DNA of 10,174 nt from Clostridiales bacterium (GTDB taxonomy: Bacteria > Bacillota > Clostridia > Saccharofermentanales > Saccharofermentanaceae). The stretch spans positions 1-10,174 of the forward strand of contig JAGAFH010000029.1 of the NCBI GenBank assembly GCA_017612755.1, in the 5' to 3' direction. This document shows, one piece after another, positions 1 through 4,760 of this stretch (positions within the stretch are counted from its first letter, which is position 1; each line of letters opens with the position of its first letter). The notes under the pieces are model-generated. The model had not been told where the DNA came from. It searched no databases and worked only from the letters and a program-made list of their open reading frames with translations. Position numbers and translations under genes: made by a program.

Positions 1-21
1 ACAAAGTAATATCCTCAACCA

Positions 22-139
22 TACCGGCGGTGATTACGGCGAGGCCACACCTGTTCCCATCCCGAACACAGAAGTTAAGCTCGTTTGTGCCGAAAATACT
101 TGGCTGGAGACGGCCCGGGAAGATAGGTTGCTGCCGGTT
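22..139 (+). rRNA. rrf: 5S ribosomal RNA
   Basis: This is the complete 5S rRNA at the end of an rRNA operon. The conserved core CACACCTGTTCCCATCCCGA at about 46-65 is followed by ACACAGAAGTTAAGC, which is the universal 5S loop B/C region. The ends ACCGGC (23-28) and GCCGGT (133-138) pair as helix I, which sets the boundaries to within a couple of bases. The length of about 117 nt is normal for Firmicutes. The 23S gene must lie upstream, outside the window. A tRNA gene starts only 7 nt downstream, so the two are almost certainly co-transcribed and processed from one precursor. Confidence 0.96.
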
Positions 140-145
140 TAATAT

Positions 146-221
146 TCCTCGATAGCTCAGTCGGTAGAGCGTTCGGCTGTTAACCGAAATGTCACAGGTT
201 CGAGTCCTGTTCGGGGAGCCA
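146..221 (+). tRNA. tRNA-Asn (anticodon GUU), CCA encoded
   Basis: This 76-nt sequence folds as a complete cloverleaf. The acceptor stem is TCCTCGA (146-152) with TCGGGGA (211-217), containing one G-T pair. The D arm is GCTC/GAGC. The anticodon stem is TTCGG (172-176) with CCGAA (184-188), and the loop CTGTTAA places anticodon GTT at 179-181. The variable loop is 5 nt. The T arm is ACAGG-TTCGAGT-CCTGT. The discriminator base is G, as expected for tRNA-Asn, and the CCA tail (219-221) is genome-encoded. It sits directly behind 5S rRNA, a common arrangement in Firmicutes. Confidence 0.97.
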
Positions 222-222
222 G

Positions 223-249
223 ACCCGCAAGATCATCTTGCGGGTTTTT
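223..249 (+). terminator. Rho-independent terminator of the rRNA/tRNA operon
   Basis: A perfect 10-bp stem ACCCGCAAGA (223-232) / TCTTGCGGGT (236-245) closes a 3-nt loop and runs directly into a T tract (245-249). It starts 1 nt after the tRNA CCA end, so it ends the 5S-tRNA transcript and separates it from the cupin gene. Confidence 0.93.
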
Positions 250-263
250 CTTTGCCCTTTTTC

Positions 264-272
264 TGATAGAAT
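264..272 (+). promoter_or_regulatory. Putative extended -10 promoter for the cupin gene
   Basis: TGATAGAAT reads as an extended -10 box (TG, one base, then TAGAAT at 267-272). No good -35 is visible at the right distance, which is tolerated for TGn promoters. Predicted initiation near 279 gives a leader of about 25 nt. The same 13-mer TCTGATAGAATTA recurs upstream of trpS (2132-2144), which supports a shared promoter-like role. Confidence 0.5.
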
Positions 273-303
273 TACTTATACGAACTAACAAAGGAGAATT
301 ATC

Positions 304-633
304 ATGGTTATCGATTTTACAAAGATGGAAGAAAAGTGCCTTCCCAACTTTAAGGGCGGCGAGAAGGAATATAATGCAAAGATGTTCGACGACGAATATA
401 ACAAGATCATGAAGGGAAGGCTCATTCCCGGAGCGTCCATCGGTTTTCATACACATACAGAAAACTGTGAAGTGATCTATGTTATCGAAGGCAACGGAAC
501 GATGATCAATGACGAGGGAAGCGATAAGGTCGAAGCAGGTAAGTGCTACTACTGTCCCAAGGGTCAGGGTCACAGCCTTGTAAACGATTCGGATAAGGAC
601 CTTATTTTTTTCGCTGTAGTCGCCAAGGTTTAA
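304..633 (+). CDS. Small single-domain cupin protein
   Basis: This 109-residue protein is one conserved beta-barrel (cupin_2) domain. Both cupin motifs are present and complete. Motif 1 is G-x-H49-x-H51-x4-E56-x6-G63, and motif 2 is G79-x5-P85-x-G87-x2-H90-x3-N94. H49, H51, E56 and H90 should bind a divalent metal. The size fits free-standing cupins that act as small isomerases, dioxygenases or sugar/ligand-binding proteins, but the substrate cannot be read from sequence. There is no signal peptide, so it is cytosolic. A ribosome site AAGGAG (291-296) lies 7 nt before the ATG. The gene is monocistronic, with a terminator on each side. The family is certain; the specific function is unknown. 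Confidence 0.92.
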   Translation: MVIDFTKMEEKCLPNFKGGEKEYNAKMFDDEYNKIMKGRLIPGASIGFHTHTENCEVIYVIEGNGTMINDEGSDKVEAGKCYYCPKGQGHSLVNDSDKDLIFFAVVAKV

Positions 634-661
634 GAAGACCGAAGATATAAAGACAGCTTGT

Positions 662-704
662 CCGACTAAATCAGGTTTTTCCCCTGTTTAGTCGGTCATT
701 TTTT
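662..704 (+). terminator. Hairpin terminator after the cupin gene (palindrome R1)
   Basis: CCGACTAAATCAGG (662-675) pairs with CCTGTTTAGTCGG (683-695), with one bulged A and a 7-nt loop, then TCATTTTTT. It has the form of an intrinsic terminator and lies 28 nt after the cupin stop. It is also the first of three palindromes of identical geometry in this intergenic region, so the terminator role may be only one of its functions. Confidence 0.6.
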
Positions 705-734
705 ATGGGGAAACTGCCGTTTTTCCCATTTTTT
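705..734 (+). terminator. Second terminator-like hairpin
   Basis: ATGGGGAAA (705-713) pairs with TTTTCCCAT (721-729, one G-T pair) around a 7-nt loop and is followed directly by T residues to 734. It stands immediately behind R1 and may be a back-up terminator, or part of the repeated block. Confidence 0.4.
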
Positions 735-944
735 ACAGACTAAATCCGCAAATAGGTCATTTTAGTCTGTAACAAAAGGCCATAAAAGCTCATATTCTGC
801 CCGGGTGAGGTGGTAATTGGGAAATTTACAGTAAATCTGACCGACTAAAATGACAAAAACCCCGATTTAGTCGGACATGACATGTCATTTGAAACTCACT
901 TCCCTATTTTTTTACAGACTTTTTTGGGGAAAAGGCCAAAATAG
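723..944 (+). repeat. Diverged direct repeat pair (723-788 and 900-944)
   Basis: TTCCCATTTTTTACAGACT (723-741) and TTCCCTATTTTTTTACAGACT (900-920) match closely, and each is followed by AAAAGGCCA (774-782 and 930-938). R1 and R3 each begin 73 nt before their ACAGACT, so the whole module [34-nt palindrome, about 39 nt, T-rich run plus ACAGACT] occurs twice about 179 bp apart. The second copy lacks the right arm of the R2 palindrome. Confidence 0.65.
824..888. repeat. Short perfect palindromes flanking R3
   Basis: ATTTACAGTAAAT (824-836, centre A830) lies just left of R3, and ATGACATGTCAT (877-888) lies just right of it. Both are perfect inverted repeats. They could be regulator half-site pairs or leftovers of the repeat cluster; no known operator is recognised. 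Confidence 0.45.
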
Positions 945-979
945 TACGTAAAGCCCTAATATCAAAGGATATTTGAGTG

Positions 980-998
980 CATATCAGGGCCTGATGTG
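980..998. promoter_or_regulatory. Operator-like palindrome upstream of the EIIC gene
   Basis: CATATCAGGGCCTGATGTG is a 19-bp palindrome centred on G989. Its inner 13 bp ATCAGGGCCTGAT are perfect, and one mismatch separates these from the matching outer pairs. It abuts and slightly overlaps the extended -10 element at 997-1005, so a bound dimer would block RNA polymerase. Its left part also pairs with 953-962 in a longer imperfect hairpin (GCCCT...AGGGC, 953-990). The regulator is not identifiable. Confidence 0.5.
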
Positions 999-1005
999 AT
1001 ATATT
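997..1005 (+). promoter_or_regulatory. Putative extended -10 promoter for the EIIC-trpS-sir2 operon
   Basis: TGATATATT provides TGn plus TATATT (1000-1005). The -35 is weak, with TTGAGT at 973-978 lying too far away at 21 nt. Transcription would begin near 1012, giving a leader of roughly 24 nt before the ATG at 1036. Confidence 0.45.
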
Positions 1006-1019
1006 GTATTGGATTTTCA

Positions 1020-1037
1020 ATAACGGAGGGTCGTTAT
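1020..1037 (+). promoter_or_regulatory. Ribosome site of the EIIC gene inside a small hairpin
   Basis: The Shine-Dalgarno GGAGGG (1025-1030) lies in a perfect inverted repeat ATAACG (1020-1025) / CGTTAT (1032-1037). The loop is GAGGGT, and the A and T of the start codon fall in the 3' arm. The stem would have to open for initiation, so it may tune translation. Confidence 0.5.
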
Positions 1038-2136
1038 GAGCAGTAAAAAGAAAAATGAACAGAAAAAAGAGCAGTCCAAGGCAAAGAAGATCCTGAGCAA
1101 GATCTTTATCGACGGACTTTCAGGAATGGCTACAGGTCTTTTCTGTACCCTTATCATCGGAACTATAGTAGCGACGCTGGGCGGTTATATCCCCGGCGTT
1201 GTCGGAACATATTTGGTGCTCTTCGGAAAGATGGCCCAGACACTTATGGGTGCCGGTATCGGACTCGGAGTTGCCATCAAGTTTAAGGAGACACCTCTGG
1301 TAACTATATCTGCTGCTGTCTGCGGTCTGATCGGAGCTTATGCTTCACAGCTTCTTGCAGGCACAGTGCTGGTTGAAGGCCTTATGAACTTCAAGGGCCC
1401 CGGTGAGCCTCTCGGTGCTTTCCTTGCAGCTATCTTCGGAATTTGGATCGGACATATGGTAGCAGGAAAGACAAAGGTGGATATTATCGTAACTCCTCTT
1501 TGCACAGTCCTTCCCGGTGCTGTTATCGGAATCCTCGTTGGTCCTTATGTATCACGCTTCATGACATGGCTCGGCGGCATGATCAACTGGGGAACAGAGC
1601 AGCAGCCCCTTCTTATGGGCATCATCGTAAGCGTGCTCATGGGTATCTTCCTCACCCTTCCCATTTCTTCCGCAGCTATCGGCGTTACACTGGGCCTCAG
1701 CGGTATCGCAGCAGGCGCAGCAACTATCGGATGCTGCTGCAACATGGTAGGCTTCGCAGTTATCTCTTATCGTGAGAACAAGATGGACGGTCTTCTTGCC
1801 CAGGGCCTCGGAACATCCATGCTCCAGATGCCCAACATCATCAAGAATCCCAGGATCTGGCTTCCTGCCATCATCTCCAGTGCCATCTTAGGTCCCGTTT
1901 CTACGATGGTATTCCAGATGACAAGTAATGCCGTCGGTTCAGGTATGGGTACTTCAGGTCTCGTAGGACCTATCTCCACATTTACCACGATGATCGAGAC
2001 CACTTCTCCCTGGATCGTTGTAGGTGAGATCGTCCTTATGTATTTCATCCTTCCCGCAGCACTTTCTCTCGGTATCTCCGAGCTTATGAGAAAGAAGGGC
2101 TGGATCAAGTCAGGCGACATGAAGCTCGATATCTGA
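1036..2136 (+). CDS. PfoR/PTS_EIIC_2-family integral membrane protein
   Basis: This 366-residue polytopic membrane protein resembles the stand-alone EIIC family that includes Clostridium perfringens PfoR, described as a putative toxin regulator. A short Lys/Glu-rich cytosolic N-terminus (1-20) is followed by around eight to ten hydrophobic segments. Family-like features are GPGEPLGAF (121-129), a [11 protein letters not shown] stretch (232-242) and SYRENK (244-249). No EIIA, EIIB or catalytic cysteine/histidine phospho-domain is present here or nearby, so sugar phosphorylation is not supported. A transport or sensory role in the membrane is inferred. The start is fixed by GGAGGG 5 nt upstream. 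Downstream, trpS follows after 40 nt without a terminator. The substrate is unknown. Confidence 0.85.
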   Translation: MSSKKKNEQKKEQSKAKKILSKIFIDGLSGMATGLFCTLIIGTIVATLGGYIPGVVGTYLVLFGKMAQTLMGAGIGLGVAIKFKETPLVTISAAVCGLIGAYASQLLAGTVLVEGLMNFKGPGEPLGAFLAAIFGIWIGHMVAGKTKVDIIVTPLCTVLPGAVIGILVGPYVSRFMTWLGGMINWGTEQQPLLMGIIVSVLMGIFLTLPISSAAIGVTLGLSGIAAGAATIGCCCNMVGFAVISYRENKMDGLLAQGLGTSMLQMPNIIKNPRIWLPAIISSAILGPVSTMVFQMTSNAVGSGMGTSGLVGPISTFTTMIETTSPWIVVGEIVLMYFILPAALSLGISELMRKKGWIKSGDMKLDI

Positions 2137-2142
2137 TAGAAT
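2114..2142 (+). promoter_or_regulatory. Possible internal promoter for trpS
   Basis: GCGACA (2114-2119, four of six matches to TTGACA) is followed after 17 nt by TAGAAT (2137-2142), preceded by TG at 2134-2135. The 13-mer TCTGATAGAATTA is identical to the one in front of the cupin gene. Because it overlaps the end and stop codon of the upstream gene, coincidence is possible. Confidence 0.35.
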
Positions 2143-2176
2143 TAAGAAAGCGAAAAACCACGGAGGCATCATAAAA

Positions 2177-3262
2177 ATGGCTAAGATCATACTCACCGGA
2201 GACAGACCCACAGGAAGGCTTCACTTAGGTCACTATGTGGGCTCATTAAGAAGAAGGGTAGAACTTCAGAATTCCGGCGAGTACGACGAGATCTATATCA
2301 TGATCGCCGACGCCCAGGCACTTACGGATAACTTCGATAATCCTGATAAGATCAGGGACAACATCATAGAGGTTGCCCTGGACTACCTTTCTGCAGGACT
2401 TGATCCCGATAAGGCTAATATCTTTATCCAGTCTGCAGTGCCCGAACTGACAGAGCTTACTTTCTACTACAGTAACCTGGTAACTCTTTCAAGGCTTGAG
2501 AGAAATCCTACCGTTAAGACGGAGATACAGCTTAGAAACTTCGAGACCTCCATCCCTGTAGGATTCCTGACTTATCCCATAAGCCAGACATCTGACATCA
2601 CGGCTTTCAAGGCTACCACTGTTCCTGTAGGTGAGGACCAGCTTCCCATGCTGGAGCAGGCAAGAGAGATCGTAAGAAAGTTTAACAGCACATACGGAGA
2701 GACACTTGTGGAAGCACAGGCTCTCCTTCCCGATAACAAGATCTGCTCAAGACTTCCCGGTACTGACGGCAAGGCTAAGATGAGTAAGTCCCTCGGAAAC
2801 TGCATCTACCTTTCCGATACTCCCGAAGAGGTCTCCAAGAAGGTAATGAGCATGTTTACGGATCCTAACCACCTTAAGGTATCCGATCCCGGATCTCTTG
2901 AGGGCAACACTGTATTTACTTATCTTGATGCTTTTGCCAAGGATGAGCATTTTGCCAAGTATGCTCCCGATTACAAGAATCTTCAGGAGATGAAGGAGCA
3001 CTACCAGAGAGGCGGTCTCGGTGACGTTAAGGTCAAGAGACTTCTTATAAACGTCCTGGAAGAAGAGCTGGCTCCCATCAGGGCCAGAAGAGCAGAACTT
3101 CAGAAGGATATTCCTGCAGTATATGAGATCCTTAAGAAAGGAACTGATATAGCGAGAAAGAAGGCCGGCGAGACTTTAAGCGAAGTCAAAGCAGCAATGC
3201 GCATTAATTACTTCGACGACGAAGAGCTGATCAAGAGTCAGCAGGAAAAGTTCAATGGATAA
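2177..3262 (+). CDS. trpS: Tryptophanyl-tRNA synthetase
   Basis: TrpS charges tRNA-Trp with tryptophan, using ATP in the cytosol. The 361-residue protein has the class I synthetase signatures. The HIGH-type motif is HLGH (16-19, within [13 protein letters not shown]) and KMSKS is at 201-205. DAQALTD (46-52) and the VGEDQ segment (about 151-155) are typical of TrpRS substrate pockets. The length is slightly above the roughly 330 residues of the shortest bacterial forms and normal for the longer subtype. GGAGG (2162-2166) lies 10 nt before the ATG. The gene overlaps sir2 by 8 nt. No T-box leader is found directly upstream, although T-box control of trpS is common in Firmicutes. PPi released by this reaction is a substrate for the PpaC encoded at 4761-6377. 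Confidence 0.97.
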   Translation: MAKIILTGDRPTGRLHLGHYVGSLRRRVELQNSGEYDEIYIMIADAQALTDNFDNPDKIRDNIIEVALDYLSAGLDPDKANIFIQSAVPELTELTFYYSNLVTLSRLERNPTVKTEIQLRNFETSIPVGFLTYPISQTSDITAFKATTVPVGEDQLPMLEQAREIVRKFNSTYGETLVEAQALLPDNKICSRLPGTDGKAKMSKSLGNCIYLSDTPEEVSKKVMSMFTDPNHLKVSDPGSLEGNTVFTYLDAFAKDEHFAKYAPDYKNLQEMKEHYQRGGLGDVKVKRLLINVLEEELAPIRARRAELQKDIPAVYEILKKGTDIARKKAGETLSEVKAAMRINYFDDEELIKSQQEKFNG

Positions 3263-3992
3263 TTATGAAGAATTAAACAGGATCATTTCTGAAAGCAAGC
3301 ACATCGTCTTCTTCGGAGGCGCAGGTGTATCCACAGAGAGCGGTATTCCCGATTTCAGATCCAAGGACGGTCTTTACAACCAGCACGATGTCCAGTTCGA
3401 CATGTATACTCCCGAGTATCTTCTGTCCATCAACTGTCTTGAGGACGAGCCCAAGGTCTTCTTTGAGTTCTACAGACAGAAGATGAACGTGGACGGTATA
3501 GATCCCAACAAGGCCCACCTTAAGCTGGCCGAGATGGAGAAGAAAGGAAAGCTGGACGGCATCATTACCCAGAATATCGACGGTCTTCACCAGAAGGCAG
3601 GAAGTAAGAATGTCCAGGAGGTCCACGGATCCACCCTGAGAAACTACTGTAAGCGCTGTAAGAAGAAATATCCCGAAGATGCCATCTTTGCATCAAAGGA
3701 TCCGGTTCCCAGATGCAGCATCTGCGGAGGCATGATAAGACCTGATGTCACTTTATATGGTGAATCCCTTCCGACAGATGCCTGGAGAAACTCCGTTAAG
3801 CTGGTAGCTGAAGCGGACTGTCTCATCATAGGAGGCACATCCCTGGTAGTAAATCCCGCAGCATCCCTTGCCATGGGCTTCAGGGGTAAGCACCTGATCA
3901 TAATAAACAAACAGTCTACTCCCGCTGACAGGATGGCGGAACTGGTCTTCCATGAGAGCATCTCCAAGGTATTGGACCAGATCAAACTGTAA
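3255..3992 (+). CDS. cobB: NAD-dependent protein deacylase, Sir2 family
   Basis: This 245-residue sirtuin removes acetyl or other acyl groups from protein lysines, consuming NAD and giving nicotinamide and O-acyl-ADP-ribose. The NAD-binding motif [14 protein letters not shown] covers residues 22-35. [12 protein letters not shown] covers 105-116, and the catalytic base is H124 in EVHGS. The structural zinc is held by C132-x2-C135 and C154-x2-C157. [13 protein letters not shown] closes the Rossmann fold. All key residues are intact and the length is standard for bacterial CobB/SrtN. The ATG lies 8 nt inside the end of trpS, with AGGAA (3243-3247) 7 nt upstream, so translation is probably coupled. 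The acyl preference (acetyl versus succinyl) cannot be decided here. Confidence 0.95.
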   Translation: MDNYEELNRIISESKHIVFFGGAGVSTESGIPDFRSKDGLYNQHDVQFDMYTPEYLLSINCLEDEPKVFFEFYRQKMNVDGIDPNKAHLKLAEMEKKGKLDGIITQNIDGLHQKAGSKNVQEVHGSTLRNYCKRCKKKYPEDAIFASKDPVPRCSICGGMIRPDVTLYGESLPTDAWRNSVKLVAEADCLIIGGTSLVVNPAASLAMGFRGKHLIIINKQSTPADRMAELVFHESISKVLDQIKL

Positions 3993-4030
3993 TAACAAAA
4001 AAGGACCGCCGGAGCGGTCCTTTTCTGTTA
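3993..4030. terminator. Bidirectional terminator between sir2 and hsp20
   Basis: GGACCGC (4003-4009) pairs with GCGGTCC (4014-4020) around a CGGA loop. AAAA on the left and TTTT on the right extend the stem, and TAACA/TGTTA (3993-3997 / 4026-4030) add outer pairs. The A and T tracts let it stop transcription from both convergent genes. Confidence 0.93.
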
Positions 4031-4045
4031 TCAGAGGATGTGACA

Positions 4046-4486
4046 TTAACCCTCAATGGCAATCGTGTTATTGGCAGGCAGAGCCTTAAGTTCTTTCTTC
4101 GGGATGCTGAGCTTTAAGACGCCGTCTTCGAATCTGGCCTTCACGTCTTCGGTCTTTACCTGTTCACCTACATAGAAGCTTCTCTGCATGGAGCCTGAAT
4201 ATCTTTCCTGACGGATGACCTTGCCATGTTTTTCCTTCTTGTCCTCGTGACCTTTCGATGCGCTTACCGTCATGTAGCCGTCCTCCAGTTTGACGTTGAT
4301 CTGGTCTTTCTTGAAGCCCGGAAGGTCCATCTCGATCTCATAATCGTTCTCGTTTTCGTGGACGTCCGTCTGCATCAGGTGACGTGCATTCTTGCCATAA
4401 AGCCTCTTGTCGATATTGGCAAGCTCGTGTGTAGGGAATCCCCAAAACTCATCAAACAGATCTTCTCCAAAAATACCGGATAACAT
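4046..4486 (-). CDS. hsp20: Small heat-shock protein, Hsp20/alpha-crystallin family
   Basis: This 146-residue ATP-independent holdase binds unfolding proteins in the cytosol and hands them to ATP-dependent chaperones. A short N-terminal arm, with phenylalanines and tryptophan in FDEFWGF (11-17), precedes the alpha-crystallin domain (about 38-132). That domain contains MDLPGFKKDQI (53-63) and the hallmark ARFEDGVLKLSIPK (117-130). The C-terminal tail ends in an I-x-I anchor, I142-A-I144, used for oligomer assembly. AAGGAGA (mRNA sense, 4494-4500) lies 7 nt before the ATG. It is monocistronic, with its own CIRCE-controlled promoter upstream and a shared terminator downstream. All parts are normal for the family. 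Confidence 0.96.
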   Translation of the reverse strand: MLSGIFGEDLFDEFWGFPTHELANIDKRLYGKNARHLMQTDVHENENDYEIEMDLPGFKKDQINVKLEDGYMTVSASKGHEDKKEKHGKVIRQERYSGSMQRSFYVGEQVKTEDVKARFEDGVLKLSIPKKELKALPANNTIAIEG

Positions 4487-4511
4487 AATATCATCTCCTT
4501 TACTGATGTTT

Positions 4512-4525
4512 TCCGATCATTCGGA
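4512..4525 (-). promoter_or_regulatory. Hairpin in the hsp20 5' leader
   Basis: In the mRNA, UCCGA (4521-4525) pairs with UCGGA (4512-4516) around an AUGA loop, in a leader of about 80 nt. A neighbouring CCUCC stretch just 5' of it could instead pair with the GGAG of the ribosome site. An RNA-thermometer-like switch is conceivable, but the match is short and no ROSE or fourU signature is seen. Confidence 0.3.
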
Positions 4526-4573
4526 GCGGAGGTCGTGATCCTTTATTTGATCTTCGTTCCTTTTTCGAACACG

Positions 4574-4601
4574 ATTATAGTCCTCTAATTAGCACTGTCA
4601 A
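4574..4601 (-). promoter_or_regulatory. Consensus sigma-A promoter of hsp20
   Basis: On the minus strand, TTGACA (4596-4601) is followed by a 16-nt spacer and TATAAT (4574-4579). Both boxes match the consensus at all six positions. Transcription should begin near 4567, leaving a leader of about 80 nt. The -35 box lies inside the CIRCE operator. Confidence 0.9.
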
Positions 4602-4615
4602 CAGGAGAGTGCTAA
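4589..4615. promoter_or_regulatory. CIRCE element (HrcA operator)
   Basis: TTAGCACTG-N9-GAGTGCTAA matches the CIRCE consensus TTAGCACTC-N9-GAGTGCTAA at 17 of 18 arm positions. HrcA repressor bound here would cover the -35 region of hsp20. The single deviating base, G4597 (C on the minus strand), is the C of the TTGACA box. Confidence 0.95.
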
Positions 4616-4656
4616 TCAAATGGTACTATTTTGCAGCTGTTTTTTTGTGCAGATTT

Positions 4657-4682
4657 AAAAGCTCCCGGCTTTCGCAGGGAGC
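4657..4682 (-). terminator. Terminator of the pyrophosphatase gene
   Basis: Read on the minus strand, GCTCCC (4677-4682) pairs with GGGAGC (4661-4666) around a 10-nt loop and is followed by TTTT (4657-4660). It lies about 80 nt after the ppaC stop. The T run is short, so efficiency may be modest. Confidence 0.65.
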
Positions 4683-4690
4683 GTATAATC

Positions 4691-4760
4691 ATGGGGGTTG
4701 CTTTTTTGAGATGTGTCCCCATGTGCCAAAATGTGCCAGTTGGAGATACGTCCCCCTGTG
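4691..4760. repeat. GTCCCC/ATGTGCCA repeat cluster abutting the ppaC stop codon
   Basis: GAGATGTGTCCCCATGTG (4708-4725) and GAGATACGTCCCCCTGTG (4743-4760) match at 15 of 18 positions with a 35-bp period. Between them ATGTGCCA occurs twice (4721-4728, 4731-4738). ATGGGG (4691-4696) and CCCCAT (4717-4722) form an inverted pair. Such GGGGAC/GTCCCC-rich intergenic repeats resemble those found throughout clostridial genomes, some associated with IS200-like (RAYT) transposases. That link is from memory and not shown here. One repeat copy ends exactly at the TGA of ppaC. Confidence 0.6.

Larger units (their letters stand above)
659..877. repeat. 219-bp palindromic block with 14-bp terminal inverted repeats (MITE/REP-like)
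   Basis: The block starts with TGTCCGACTAAATC (659-672) and ends with the exact reverse complement GATTTAGTCGGACA (864-877). The similarity continues imperfectly inward through a GG-TTTTT stretch. Inside are three inverted repeats that share a 7-nt core and have the same 9-nt arm, 16-nt spacer, 9-nt arm layout: R1 at 662-695, R2 at 736-769 (arms extend to 12 bp, 733-744 / 761-772) and R3 at 841-874. The core is GACTAAA...TTTAGTC, with CC/GG flanks in R1 and R3 and CA/TG flanks in R2. No coding potential is evident and no clear target-site duplication flanks the block. It could be a non-autonomous mobile element, a REP-like cluster, a structured RNA or an array of protein sites. The structure is certain; the identity is unknown. 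Confidence 0.7.

Noticed and set aside
157..573. Minus-strand 138-codon open frame ending in RTGLEPVTFRLTAERST-type sequence
   Set aside because: It is antisense to the cupin gene, and its C-terminus is the reverse of the tRNA-Asn gene, a well-known source of false proteins in databases.
796..830. T-box riboswitch for the trpS operon, suggested by GGTGAGGTGGTAATTGGG
   Set aside because: The conserved AGGGTGGNACCGCG antiterminator bulge is not present, no specifier loop is recognisable, and trpS is only the second gene downstream.
659..944. CRISPR array in the repeated intergenic region
   Set aside because: The repeats are palindromic and few, vary in sequence, and alternate with unequal intervals. 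No spacer-like regularity or cas genes are seen.
1036..2136. A functional sugar PTS permease
   Set aside because: No EIIA/EIIB domains or partner genes are nearby, and the protein matches the PfoR-like stand-alone branch, so sugar transport is not claimed.
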